Shown here: positions 33,770 to 45,635 of the stretch, one piece after another
How the letters are laid out: every line of letters starts with the position of its first letter
Position numbering within the stretch: the first letter of the stretch is position 1
Assembly (NCBI GenBank): GCA_009739215.1
Contig: VSJF01000009.1
Location: 1,417,226-1,481,225, forward strand
DNA length: 64,000 bases
Direction of reading: 5' to 3'
Origin: Floccularia luteovirens
Taxonomy: Eukaryota > Basidiomycota > Agaricomycetes > Agaricales > Squamanitaceae
Position numbers and translations under genes: made by a program
The notes under the pieces: model-generated
The model's database searches: none
Seen by the model: the letters and a program-made list of their open reading frames with translations, nothing else
What the model was told of the DNA's origin: nothing

Positions 33770-36700
33770 ATGTCGACGCTCGGACATATTTCAGATTTCG
33801 ACGCACCAGGAGATGATGATCTAAACGCAATGTACGATAAAGTGTGGGCATCTTTTAGCAATACTGCATCGTTGCCAGCAAAGAATGAGACTGTAAACGT
33901 CGTTGGTGGTGTAAATGGAGATGGGCCCGTTACCACAAGCGATCTTGGCAATCGACCTAGTCTGCCCCACTTTCCGCCAGCACAAAATGCTGTTAATAGT
34001 GCGTGTCCTTGTTGCAAGCTTATTGCAAGGGCCACTCAAGTCTCTCAACGTAGATAACCAGGTTAAATCAATACAAACACCCGTACGAACCCAATCTTCA
34101 GGTTCGGTGACCAGAACATTCAGGCCTTTACCAGTACCCCCAACCCCCATTGCTCCTGGAACTCGCATCCTACCTACCTCCCCGTCTCTCGGCACTCCCT
34201 ACCCTTCCCGGAGCCAACTAAATCTCCTGCACAACGAACAACTCAAGCAGGATACTGGAACCCAGCCGGAGAGTGCTGTAAATGGAAGGTTTCCTGGCAA
34301 CCCCCACGACATCAACAATCCATCATCTCATAGTCTCGTTGCATCACCTCTTTCCGAGTTTAGTACTCAGCACTCGTTTACATCTAATACGCTCGCTCCC
34401 AAGACCCAAACATCATATCCTCAATATCACACAACAGTACCTGAATCATTCTATGATACCCGAAAACCTGGGACAGTACAAACTACAGTCGAATCTCCAG
34501 AATCCGAAATCAATGGCGAGTTTCGATATGCTTTTTGAATTGTACTTCTAACTGTTTATTTCACCAGAGGGTTTCTTCAGTCTTCTACGACGTCCTTCCA
34601 TTTCCTCAGAATCTCACAGCTCACTTGGTAATCAAGGAGCATACGTTGGAAGCTCTTCATCCCACAGCAATTATCAGATTGTAAAGCCTGCACCTATCCA
34701 CCCCGCCATGAATCGTATAGACTCTACGGACTCGTACACATTGTCAGTGGAGCCAGATAATTGGTCAAATCAAGATTCTGGAGGTCTTGTTCGCAGATTC
34801 ACTCATGACTTGCAAGATATTGCCAACTTTGGACAGCAGTCATTGTCCGACGACCAAGCATGGGATCAAATTGAAGAGGAACCATCAGACGAGATCTGGG
34901 ATCCCGAACTTGATGATCCAAACCGCTTTATCAACTTCTCCCTGTTGTCGAATCTCGCCGTGCTTCTGAGGGACCAGGTCCCCCGTGGTACTCATGTAAA
35001 AGGAAGTATTCCTTATCCACGCTCATTTACTGGGAAAGATATTGTGGTACGTACACATGCACAGTGTGGTTTTACATTCTCTTTTCTCAACATTTCCGCA
35101 GTCGACAATACAGGCACAAATACAACGAGAACTAATTAGGGAACACTGTGGATCAGTCACAGATCGAAGAGCTGCGCTCCTCGTTGCACGGAGCCTTCAA
35201 ACCCAATTGTTCTTCTATGAGGTCGAGTGGGGCTCGAGAAGTCTTCAGGATGGAGTCGAGGATGTATACATGTTCCTCGATGACCAAGAGGGTGGTTCGG
35301 ATTCTGTGGTTGAAAGAGAAGAACTCCCTACGGGGGTGGTCACAGTATTAACCAAGTGTTATTCTTTAAACTGTAGGGATTATGACGCTTGCTATGTATA
35401 TTCATGTCCAAGACGAAAGGTATGTGCAACCAAAAAACAGCCTTGTTCTCCCCTAATGTGATTTTAGGGCCTTCAACAACTTCCTGAGACGTCCGAAACA
35501 CCAGCTGGGGCCGATCGTGAAGATTGGATTGTACCCTCCGAACTCTTCCAATCTTTACCAGAAAGTGTTATCAATCGTCAGATGTAAGTTATAGATATAT
35601 TCATATATTAATTCCAGCTAACTATAATGTTTGCAGCATTATACATAAACTCATCAGCAAAGAAGAACAATATGTCAGTGATCTTGACATCGTTGAGTCC
35701 GCCTTCATAAAACCACTCCGTAAAGCGAATCCTCCCGTCATTCCATCATTCCGCCTGGAAGAATTCATTGAAGAGGTTTTTGGTAATATTCTTGAACTTC
35801 GTGAATGCAATCGACGACTTCTTGAAGTCATGTATGTTCGACAGAGGGAGCAAGCACCGATAATACAAAGTATAGGCGATATTATTTTAGGTGCAGCAAC
35901 CGAATTCCGGCTCACCTATCCAGCATACGTCGGCCATCATCCAATTGCCGAAAAACGGCTGAGAGAAGAGATGGAGCAGAATCCAGAGTTTCGGCTTTTC
36001 ACGGAAGTAAGATCCTTCTCACCATTATGACTTCGCTATTATTGATACGTACTTATGTCAGAAATGCTCGCGGAAACGATTTGCTCGATCTGGCGACACT
36101 GTTCGTCTTGACTTGAGGCATCTCCTAAATAGGCCCAGCGAGCATCTGCAAAAATACCCAGTACTTATTGGAAGCCATACTCAACGAAAGCAACAGAGGA
36201 AATCCAGATTCTGATTATGTCCTCGAAGCTATCGAAGCCATCAAAAACCTGCAGAATATGGCGCAACTTCGAATATTTCAATCTGCTATGGGGAAGGGTA
36301 TGAGCAGTAAATGGGAGTGGCACGACCTGATTTCTCCAGATGTTCGAATGATGCTCTCAAAGGAAGAGTGTAAACGTCAAGCGTACGCATGCATAATTGA
36401 TCTTAAACTCTTCCCTTCGTCTCATGGTTCCCACACAGCATTATCTTTGAACTCATCAAAGGTGAAATGGACTACGTCAAGGATTTAGAGAATGTCGAAA
36501 CCGTATGTACCCTCCTGTTACCAATAATATCTGCTTTAACGTGTTTCACAGATGTATATCCAGCCACTGCGAGAAGCAAATCCACCTATCGTTCCTTATG
36601 ACAAACTGGAACAGTTCATCCACGATGTATTCCACAATTTCAGCGAGTTGCACGCGTACCATAGAAGGCTTGTCGACACTTTTCATGAGATTCAACGCGA

Positions 36701-39465
36701 GGAGCATCCTAGAATCCGAAGTATCACTGCAGCAGTGCTTGATGCTGCTCTTAACTTTAGAGAGGCCTACATGGAGTACATACCAAACTACCCAATTGCA
36801 GCGCATAGAATTGATGATGAAGTCGCTACGAACCCTGCTTTTAAAGACTTTGTAGAGGTGAGTGAATGTCTGAATTGTCCAAAGCACAATTTAACATTAC
36901 CGTTGTGATATCCAGAAAACTATCCGGCACCCAGACGCACATCGCTTAGATATGAAAAACTTCATAAACCGTCCCATTCCACGTTTACTGCGTTATGAAC
37001 TACTCCTCAAGGCGATTCTGGATGAGACACCTGCTAACCATGAAGATAGAGAAACTATTCCTCAAGTCATTGACATAATCAAGGCGCTGGGTAGAGACAC
37101 GGAACCTGGTGTTGCATCTTCCAAGCAAAAAGTCGAGGTTTGGCGGTATAATTCCAGCCTCGTCTTCAAAACCGGGGAAATTATTGTTCGTTTTTGCCAT
37201 AATAATAACATCCCTTACTTAACCCCCCCGATAGGATATAGATCTACTCAATGAAAATCGCTCTCTCGTTCACAGTGGAAAGTTATTGCGTCAGCCCGAC
37301 AGTGGCCTCGAGTGGAACGGATGGAGCGAACTTTTTGTCCTTCTTTTCGACAACTACTGTATGTATCCGACTTTTCCTTCCAAAACCTTAGGAGATGTAA
37401 TAATTCTTTGTGAGACAGTGGTTATGACAAAACCTAGAGAAAGAGATGGTGTTACAAAGTATCACGTTAATCGAAGGGTCAGCCTTGGTCTTTTTAAAAC
37501 ATTCTGTTGCTGGTGTCACACATTTCTGACAATTATCCACAGCCAATACCGGTAGACCTACTAACACTGAACAACTTTTCCGATCCCCCCGTCCAAAGAG
37601 GTACGGGCTTGCTCAGAACCCTCAGAAGCAATGACCGGCACACAGAGACTTCAAGCACTACTTCAAGTAACCGCACAACTGACAGCGTGGATTCGCGAGG
37701 TGTATATCCCTGTGTAATTCATCATACAGGAAGACTAGGAGGGTTGCAAACAGTGTATGCTGAGAGTGCTCAATCCAGGTTGCAGTGGAAGCAGAAGCTT
37801 GAGGAGGCTATAGGATTGCGTCAGGTCGTCCAGGAGTCGAATAAGGTGTTTGAAATCGAGACGCTCAGTGTACACACTTTTTTCATGCCGCCTACGACGA
37901 TTGGACCCGCTTCTCCTCCTATCTGGCATGACGGAAGTGAGTTCACCGGGAAGGTTACATGCTCCATACCCTTTAGTGAGATAATAAATTCTTGTCATGA
38001 GTTGTTTTTTGTCTTCCGTTTTGAACTCTAGTCGGCAGATACTCCTGACGGTCGTGAACTGGTCGCAATTGGATGCGAGGAAGGGGTTTGGATCGGTTTC
38101 CGTAACGAATCCCGTTGTATGTTGCATCCATTATTTTCGAAATTCTGGCATTGAACATGACCGGTACTCAGCGATGAAGCATGTTCTCCATCTGCGCATA
38201 GTTAAACAGTGCGCTATGTTAGAAGACTTTGGTATCTTCCTGGTGCTAGCAGACAAGGTGAGAAGATCTACTTGTGTATTCTGAATAGAACACGAGTCTC
38301 AGTTCCGATATTAGTCTCTTTTTGCCTATCATATCGAGGCATTGGTTCCAACAAATCTTCAAACGGTCCAAGCATCCCAAACTCCGCAAAAGCTGAGCGG
38401 CTCAAAGGATGTCCAGTTCTTCAGCGTTGGCTCTTTACATGGCCGTACCTTGGTGGTCTACATGAAGAGGAAAGGGGTGAGGACAGGCCCCACTACATGA
38501 AATATGCAGAGTTTACTTTGTTGCAGGTTGAAAGTCTCTTTCACATCATGGAACCAGTCGTCGACAAAATCAATGATCGGCCCAGAACACCCGGCGGGTT
38601 GTTGAGCTTACCTCCATTCCGTTCAAATAGGTCAGAGTGGTTCAGACCATATAGGAATTTCCGGTTTCCTTCGGAAGCGTACGATCTGGTATTCCTAAAG
38701 GCCAAGGTTGCTATCCTCTGCGCAAAAGGATTTGAAATCATGGATTTAACTGAGTAAATGGTTATTTTTCCTTGTACTGGATGCGATTATAACTGCCAAA
38801 TTAGTTTTCAAAGCATAGCGATCCCCCAAAGAGAACACCCTCGCCTAGCACAACACACCAAAAGGCTTGACTCATGTCGTCCACTTGGGATATTCAAATC
38901 TACGGAGGATGAGTTTCTTCTCTGTTATGATGGTAAGAATATCTACTTTTGGCTCGGGGCGCCTGTCTGATTTATTCTAGAATTCGGGATATTTGTTAAC
39001 AAACGCGGAGAACCTAGTAGAACTATCAGTACGATCGAATGGGAAGGGACCATAGAACGTGCTGCATTCCATTTTCCATATGTATTGTTATTCGACTCGC
39101 GATTTATCGAAGTGCGGCACGTCAAGACTGGACGTCTGGCACAAATCATTCCTGGGAACGATGTGCGATGTGTATGGGATGGAAGAACGTCCAATTCTTC
39201 GGTTACGGACAATTCGTTCAGTAATGATCCTGAGAGCATGGCACAGGAACCGCAAGTTCATGCCGTGACTCATATTAATGAACCTGTTATGGTCAATGGA
39301 CGGCCGTCAAGGGGTGTTCTACAACATGTATATGAGCTCGTCCCGACAATCCCTCTGTACCTTCCAGGATCATTATCTTCTCCATCAGCTGGGGTATATT
39401 ATACCGAAGGGTTTTCTTCTCCTCACTCACCGCAACTCAGATCAACTACTCATTACCGGTCATAA
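33770..39465 (+). CDS. Rho1 guanine nucleotide exchange factor (Rom2/Rgf-like): DEP, two DH domains, PH, CNH
   Basis: Activates Rho1 at the plasma membrane in the cell-wall integrity pathway. ATG 33770 (MSTLGHISDFDAPGDDDLNA) starts a long Ser/Pro-rich disordered region. A DEP-like domain follows (34915-35300, RFINFSLLSNLAVLLRDQVP). The first DH domain is 35638-36200 (IIHKLISKEEQYVSDLDIVE, ending LNRPSEHLQKYPVL). A second DH is 36437-37090 (IIFELIKGEMDYVKDLENVE, ending FINRPIPRLLRYELLLKAIL). The PH domain is 37230-37830 and the CNH domain about 38040-39350 (ELVAIGCEEGVWIGFRN). A +1 shift at 36165-36166 breaks an otherwise perfect DH1 frame, and a second may sit at 34569-34571. Because the gene should be essential, these look like sequence errors. 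The tandem DH arrangement differs from yeast Rom2, which has one. Confidence 0.85.
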
Positions 39466-40077
39466 CACATCTAGAATATTTTGTGAAACAGAACAGCATT
39501 CAAGGGGATGTGCTCTCCCGATTACTTTAATATTTAGCTCATAGTTAAATGTATGAAATCATCTTCGCTAAGTCATATGCTATTGGGACTCCGTAAATAG
39601 TCACCCACTGTTTTTTAACATATGCACTGTAAATAGACTCTGAAAACTTCCTCTCGAGATAATTATTGGTTTTTAGGACGTCTCCAAGTGGCTACGCATA
39701 CCAGAGCAGGTGACATTGTTTTGCTGAAATCTATCTCGACTGGATGAACAAAGTCGTTCCTCTACAATATGTAGAGATGGATACGTCAAGATATTGTGGA
39801 CGCTGGAATACATACATACTAGAGGTCTCACGTCTGATTGACATCGATAAAGAACGCAAATGATATATGTATTAGGCATATTACAGTGACATGGAACATT
39901 TGCATATTAAAGTTGTTCGCATTTACAGAAACCTTGTATATCGTAAAACAAGTTATATCAGACCTTCCTGAGAGTAATATAACATGTAGCAAAGCAAATG
40001 ATATCGCTACATTACAAGTCCATGTACAAAAGAATTATAAGTGTTATATCCTTCGACTCCAAAAATTGATAAATTAT
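39466..40077. other. Intergenic between convergent RhoGEF and TBC genes
   Basis: AT-rich DNA with no recognisable gene; it must contain both transcription terminators. Short frames (39673-39879 minus, 39838-40092 plus) show no motif. Confidence 0.5.
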
Positions 40078-43000
40078 TTACACCCTTGGTAATGAAATTG
40101 ATCCGTGGGAAGATGTCCCTCGTGCTTGGATTTGCCGTTTGACCTGCGCTTCCATTTTTACACGCTGCTTGCGGATATCATCATCTTTGAGCTTTACCGA
40201 GGACGCCAGAACAAGGAATGCTTCTGCAGTTGGGGGAAGGTAGTTTGGTGGTGGATACCGCAGGAATTTTAGGAGAGATTCTTCGTTTTTAGATTGCAAG
40301 ATTTGACTCCTGCATCTGAATACAATGGCTAGCGCCACCCGGAGGAGGAATGGGACACCTGTCGCAAACCTTCAGTAGGATATCATCACACATAGTATAG
40401 TAAATTACCCTCGAATAAAAATATGTCCCACACTCTATTCACATAATCAAGTGGAAGACTGCCGACAAACAAAGAAGAGAACCTGAGGAAGAATACATCA
40501 ATATCAAACGAATAGAGTTGAGGTGAAAGTCATACCATGGTAAACAAATGCTAGCCGGCGTGATGCCCAAGTCAACGAATATTTTTTTAGATACCATAGA
40601 GTCATTGACTTCAAGTGCTTTACTGAACAGGGCAGAGTCAACCTCCATCTGCATCGAAATGCTCGAGAAATACGGGCGGATATGTGTATCCATAATAGAT
40701 ACAAATATCCAAAATGCGTCCTCTTCTGGGGCGTGGAGCAAAAGTTGTCCAGCAATGAGCGTCAAGCCTAGTTCAGATGGAATTGAATTACGCGTTAGGT
40801 CTTCTGAAAGCTGCAGAACTTACCCATTGTATATTGTACATCAGGAACCATAGTTAAATATGCTTGGAGAAGGGATAGAACGGGTCCTTGTGTAGCATGC
40901 AGATGTGGTTGATCTTTGAAACAACTTTGTATATCTCGTTCTATTTCATTCGATGCACTGACACGACCTCGGGATCCAAACTGTTCATATACGCCAGGCA
41001 TGACCCTTGCCTTCCCATCTGTAAGCAACGACCAGACAAGGTACCTAACAGATGAAGGTACCCCTTCACTCAGTAGCTTCCTAATTTTCTTACTTTTCCG
41101 AGATTGAGCAGGGGTCGTAGATGACATGAGAGACATCCATTTTATTTCTCTATGCCGATGCGCATCCATAGAAGCTTCAGAATCGCTTGTAACACGTGAC
41201 ACTGGGTTCGAGACCGAAGACATAGCCCTTACCCTCGAGCCAGCGGGTGAGCCATTTGTTCCGGGTGAGCGGCGCCCTGACACTGAGCTTGCGCCACCAC
41301 CAGATGAAACTGAAATCGCGGGACTGTCTGCTCGTAGGTGACTCATATGATCCTGTCGCACATCAAGTGATTGTTCTTTACCAAGGACTGTGGAGTCTTC
41401 ACTAGGCCTTGCAGCTTGGATATGTGGGATGTTTGGTCTGACTAACTCGAAGTCCATGTCTTTTACTTGTAGTGTGTCAGCATCTGGATTATGAAGTGGC
41501 GAATTGAAGCTTGGTGTCTCGTCTTGGCGGCCACGATGCCGCCGAAGGTTAGGCAGCGAGAGCTTGCTACGAAGAGACGGATGTCGATGCATGGGAGGAG
41601 GAGAAGTGACCTGAGAACGTGAGCTATGGACTGATTCAGAATCAGCATCTATAGATGGTCGTATCGAACCATCGTCTGTCTGTGGTGGAACAGATGCAGA
41701 TGGTTTGATAGCCCCAACACTGTTTGTAGCGAACGCCAAGATATCTACATTTTTCTCGATGTTTACTGTCGGTGAAGTGCGAGATTCAGTGGATCCTTGA
41801 AGCATCGAGCTTGATGTTACCTGTCTAAGTTGGTGTGGCATGCGATTAGTCGTGTCAGAAGCAGTGGGAGACGAAGGATCTGATGGTACGGAACTGCTCG
41901 TTTGCGCTGTAGGTATGATCATCGATTGAGCGAGCGGACTTGTAGGAGACTTCGCAGCAGCCCCTCCTGGCCCCAGTCTTTTCCCCAAACTCCCCGTGGT
42001 TGCGAGCTTAGATATAGATAGAGGTGCTGGTCGTAAATGTGATGACTTAGGAGTAGGTTTGGTTGAAGACGAAAATGTCGGTGAAAGGGGGGAATTAGGG
42101 GCACTATGTATCGAGGGAGAGCCAGAGGTAAGCGATTCTCGAATCTCAGCTGTTGTGGGCATATCAGAGCGTATGTTTCCTTCTTCTTGACTGTTGCAAA
42201 TCTTAATAAATTACCTTTAATCCGAAAAGCAAGACGAACCTGCGTTGTATTGGCAACGGTATATGTGTGATACTATTGGTGTTGAACCCAGAAAAACTTC
42301 TTGAGCGTGGCCTCAAACCACCAGTTTTCGGGAAAAAGTTGGCTCTCGGTATAGCGCCACTTGTAGGAACATCATTTTGTGCAGAAGTTGGTTCACGAGA
42401 TTTTGAGACTTCCGTTGCCGATATTTTTGGCGGAGCTGTGTTTCGAGGAGTGATATTACCATCAACGGGTGAAGACACCTGATGTGGTTTTAGGGGGGCT
42501 ACATAGGGCGGTCCATTACCTTGATCCTGAAAAGGTTGCGGGCTAAATGTGATTGGAACAGGACTGACTGAAACACTAAGGTCAAATTCCGTCCGTCCGT
42601 ATATTGTTGGTCCTCCAACTAGCTTGTGGGAATTAATCCTTGGGTCATGCACGGACACAAATGGTCGTGGTGCGGCTAGTGCCATTTTCATTACACCGAT
42701 AACATCTTGCCGGGGTCTTTCCATATTCATATTAGTATTTTGGGTTCGTTGTACTTGTGCGGTGATGTACATAGGACCAGAACTGACAGCAGGTGCCTTT
42801 GGTGCATTTGGGTGAGGGAGGAATAAGCTGCGGCGTTGGTGTGTGGTTAATCCCGATTGTTCCCCTTGGCGTAGGTCGGTCAAAGTCGGACGAAGAGAAG
42901 TGAGATCTGAGGGAGATGGAGGTATGGGGGACACAGGTTGGGAAGGCGGTCCAGAAGGAATCAAAGGGCTAGGAGGCTCAAGGCCATACATCGAGTCCCC

Positions 43001-45360
43001 CGCTTGCGCTTCTTCGGCACTGGCATTGTTGGTGATGATAAGAGATAAAGGGGGATCGGCGGAGTACAGTTCTGGAGATGATGGAGGAGATTCATAAAGG
43101 TCTTGAGAATTATCTATTAATTTCGACGGAAGTTCTTCGTCATCTTCGACAACAATTCTGCCTCCGAGGCCCTCATCAGAACCTGCATTGGACAAGGAAG
43201 GAGAGGGGGATGAACGTTGGTCCGCTTCAATTCTTTGGCGGATTGCAGAAGCAATCCCAGAAGGAGGATTATTCGCACTCGCACTAGGAGAAGCCACTGA
43301 GGCGGGTGCACCAGAGAGATTCACTACGGTCCTTAAAGTTGGGAAAAATGTAGATGAAGGTGCCAAGAAATGGTCCTCGGGAGAAGGTGCTGGTGACCCC
43401 CAGTTAGTATGGAGGAGTGGTGACTCATGATTACCCCCCGGCGCATGGGATGGATTGGGGTGAAGTTGGCTACTCCCAGTAATTGTTAGTGCAATCCTAG
43501 TACGAGTACCGTTTATTGAATCTGAGCCTATAGGGTCCTTTGTGCTAGCAGGTGGGTATGTGCGCGAGTCGGATTCACTGTTTGTAGGGGTTGAATCTTT
43601 GTGAATTTCATCGATGCTGGGTCTGCCAGACAACGCATCAACACTTGAAGGCACCACCTCCCGGAACTGGTGGAGCATCTGATTCTTTAGTATGCATTGA
43701 CATTCCACCAAGAGTGCCTTGAGAAAAACGTGAAGTTTTGCTGCTCACGGAATATCTCGAGTAGCGGTAATCATCATAAATATCAGAAGCACCCTCCCAA
43801 GAACCTGTAGAGGCAGCAGAGGACGCAAAGGAAGGACGACGGCTGCTCACAGCGTAAGGTGGCTGAGGTTGTTGCAGATCCTCAAAAGACGAAGATATAG
43901 GCAATTCTGATGAGGTTACAGTAACACGTGAGCTAGGTAATGGAGTTTCCTTCTCTTGACTGCTTGGGAGATGATTTGCTTCTGCTCCTTCCACTGTATT
44001 TCCACCCACCTGTGCTGACCTTGGAGGACCAGAATCCTGCGCAATACTCGACCGCCTGGCTATTTCTTTTTCTAGTTCAGGTGTTTGAAGACTGTAATGA
44101 CTGCTCCTAGACCAATTTTCGTCATCGCTCTCTATCTCATTCGCAAGATCTTGTAATAGTGAGAGGCCGATGCCCACTTCGCCATCTGATACAGCCAAAG
44201 ATATGCGTGAAGACTCGTTCAGGTTGGAGAATGAAATGTCGGGATCAGGGGATGAAACTGAAGGATCAGTTGAAAATAGGGTATCCTTAGATGTAGGCTC
44301 AGGTGAGGCAAGTAATTCCTTTTGTATTTGTAGAGGGATAATTTCGGGGGGTAAATGTGGCTTATCTAATGGGAGAGGTGGAGGAATATGGTTCGATGTA
44401 CGTCTATCTGGCATGTCAAGGCCTTCGTGAGCACTTCTTGAAGAAGGACTTGTCATAGAGTCTGTGGTCGGTGGTGGGGAACTCATGTGAGGGTCAGCTT
44501 GTTGATCGTATGGATTTTTATATTCTGATTGTTGTGGTGCCGATTTGACAATGGGTGGTGTAATGACCATTGGATCCGAAACAGAGGAGACGGAATAAGT
44601 CATGGAGGGAACTATCGTAGCTTCGACATCCGGATGCGGCATTCGCATAGTAATATGGGATGAGGAAATGGAATTAGAGCTAGCGTGAGATGTTGTAAAA
44701 TGGTCCTGTCGCGTCAACGAGTTCCTTTGTATGGGTGATATTGGAGCTGGTGAAGAACTGGCCAGAACTGAAGGAGAGGTAGATTTTGTGCTCGTAGCAG
44801 ATGCAGACGAGCGCTTGGTCTTGACCGGTCGTTTGAGCTTTGAATGAAATTGCACGTGGCTCCCTTGGAATTGACCCACCACTCCTTCGCAATAGCCCTA
44901 TAAGCACATTAGAGTGATTAGGATAATGTATATATTGTGAACTCGCCAGATACAAATCCTCATCTTCAAGTTGCATCAAAACTACGATTATGTCGTCCTA
45001 AATAAGGAAACAATTTGAGAAAGTAGGTGCAACAAAGCAAGAAACAGGGGTGACCTTCAAAAACATTAAGTCATCAGAAGATTCTGCAACACAATCACAA
45101 GTAGCGGTGCATTTTCCAATGCCTCCTTTGGCAGCAAACCGAGTCCATCTTGCCAATTCAGTTGCTTCCAATCCCATTTGGGCTGGGTGACGGTAGCCCG
45201 AGTCTGTGGCCAAGTCAGTGAGAGTGTAGAGGAGAAAGGAGTGTGATAATGAACGATACTAGGGTATAAGTATGTGAGTAAGGGTACTTTGATACTTGTT
45301 ATTTATTGGCAAAGCACATTTACCAGCCTCTTTGATGATCTTTGATTGTTCTTCCAGCAT
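40078..45360 (-). CDS. SH3 and TBC domain protein, putative Rab-GAP-like
   Basis: Probable regulator of a Rab GTPase in membrane traffic. The proposed start at 45360 gives MLEEQSKIIKEADSGYRHPA; an upstream exon is possible. An SH3 domain follows (about 45110-44830: CDCVAESSDDLMFLKDDIIV ... GYCEGVVGQFQGSHVQFHS). Next is about 900 residues of Ser/Pro-rich disorder. The TBC domain (41150-40100) begins IKWMSLMSSTTPAQSRKSKK and includes IRKLLSEGVPSSVRYLVWSL and APEEDAFWIFVSIMDTHIRP. A 57 bp intron at about 42182-42238 joins the disordered exon to the TBC exon in frame, supporting one gene. A +1 shift in a GGG run (43660-43662) divides the disordered region. The usual TBC arginine and glutamine fingers appear replaced (IERDIQS and QYTMG), so GAP activity is doubtful. 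Confidence 0.75.
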
Positions 45361-45635
45361 TTGGTAAACACAACCACACAAATCCCTTTGATCATCTAAT
45401 ATCAGAACAGAATCATTCCCCTCGTGCCAATTAGTCCATATGACTATGACTATGCTATGAGATTATAAACTCCAATTCAGAAAATGAATCTCGGCGCATG
45501 ACCCTCAGACACGTTGCAACATACACCTTCAGTCATAAGAAGCGATTGTTTCGACCGCATCAACACCGCTAAGAGGGCCGGATGGCCACATATAAATGAT
45601 GAGCTATATCCCTTGGAGGACAATTGGGGATCATC

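Noticed and set aside
42267..43430. Plus-strand frames opposite the SH3-TBC gene
   Set aside because: Antisense shadows of the Ser/Pro-rich coding region; no motifs.
42203..44882. Two separate genes for the SH3 protein and the TBC protein
   Set aside because: A 57 bp in-frame intron joins the disordered exon to the TBC exon, and the other boundary is a simple +1 shift, so one gene is more likely.
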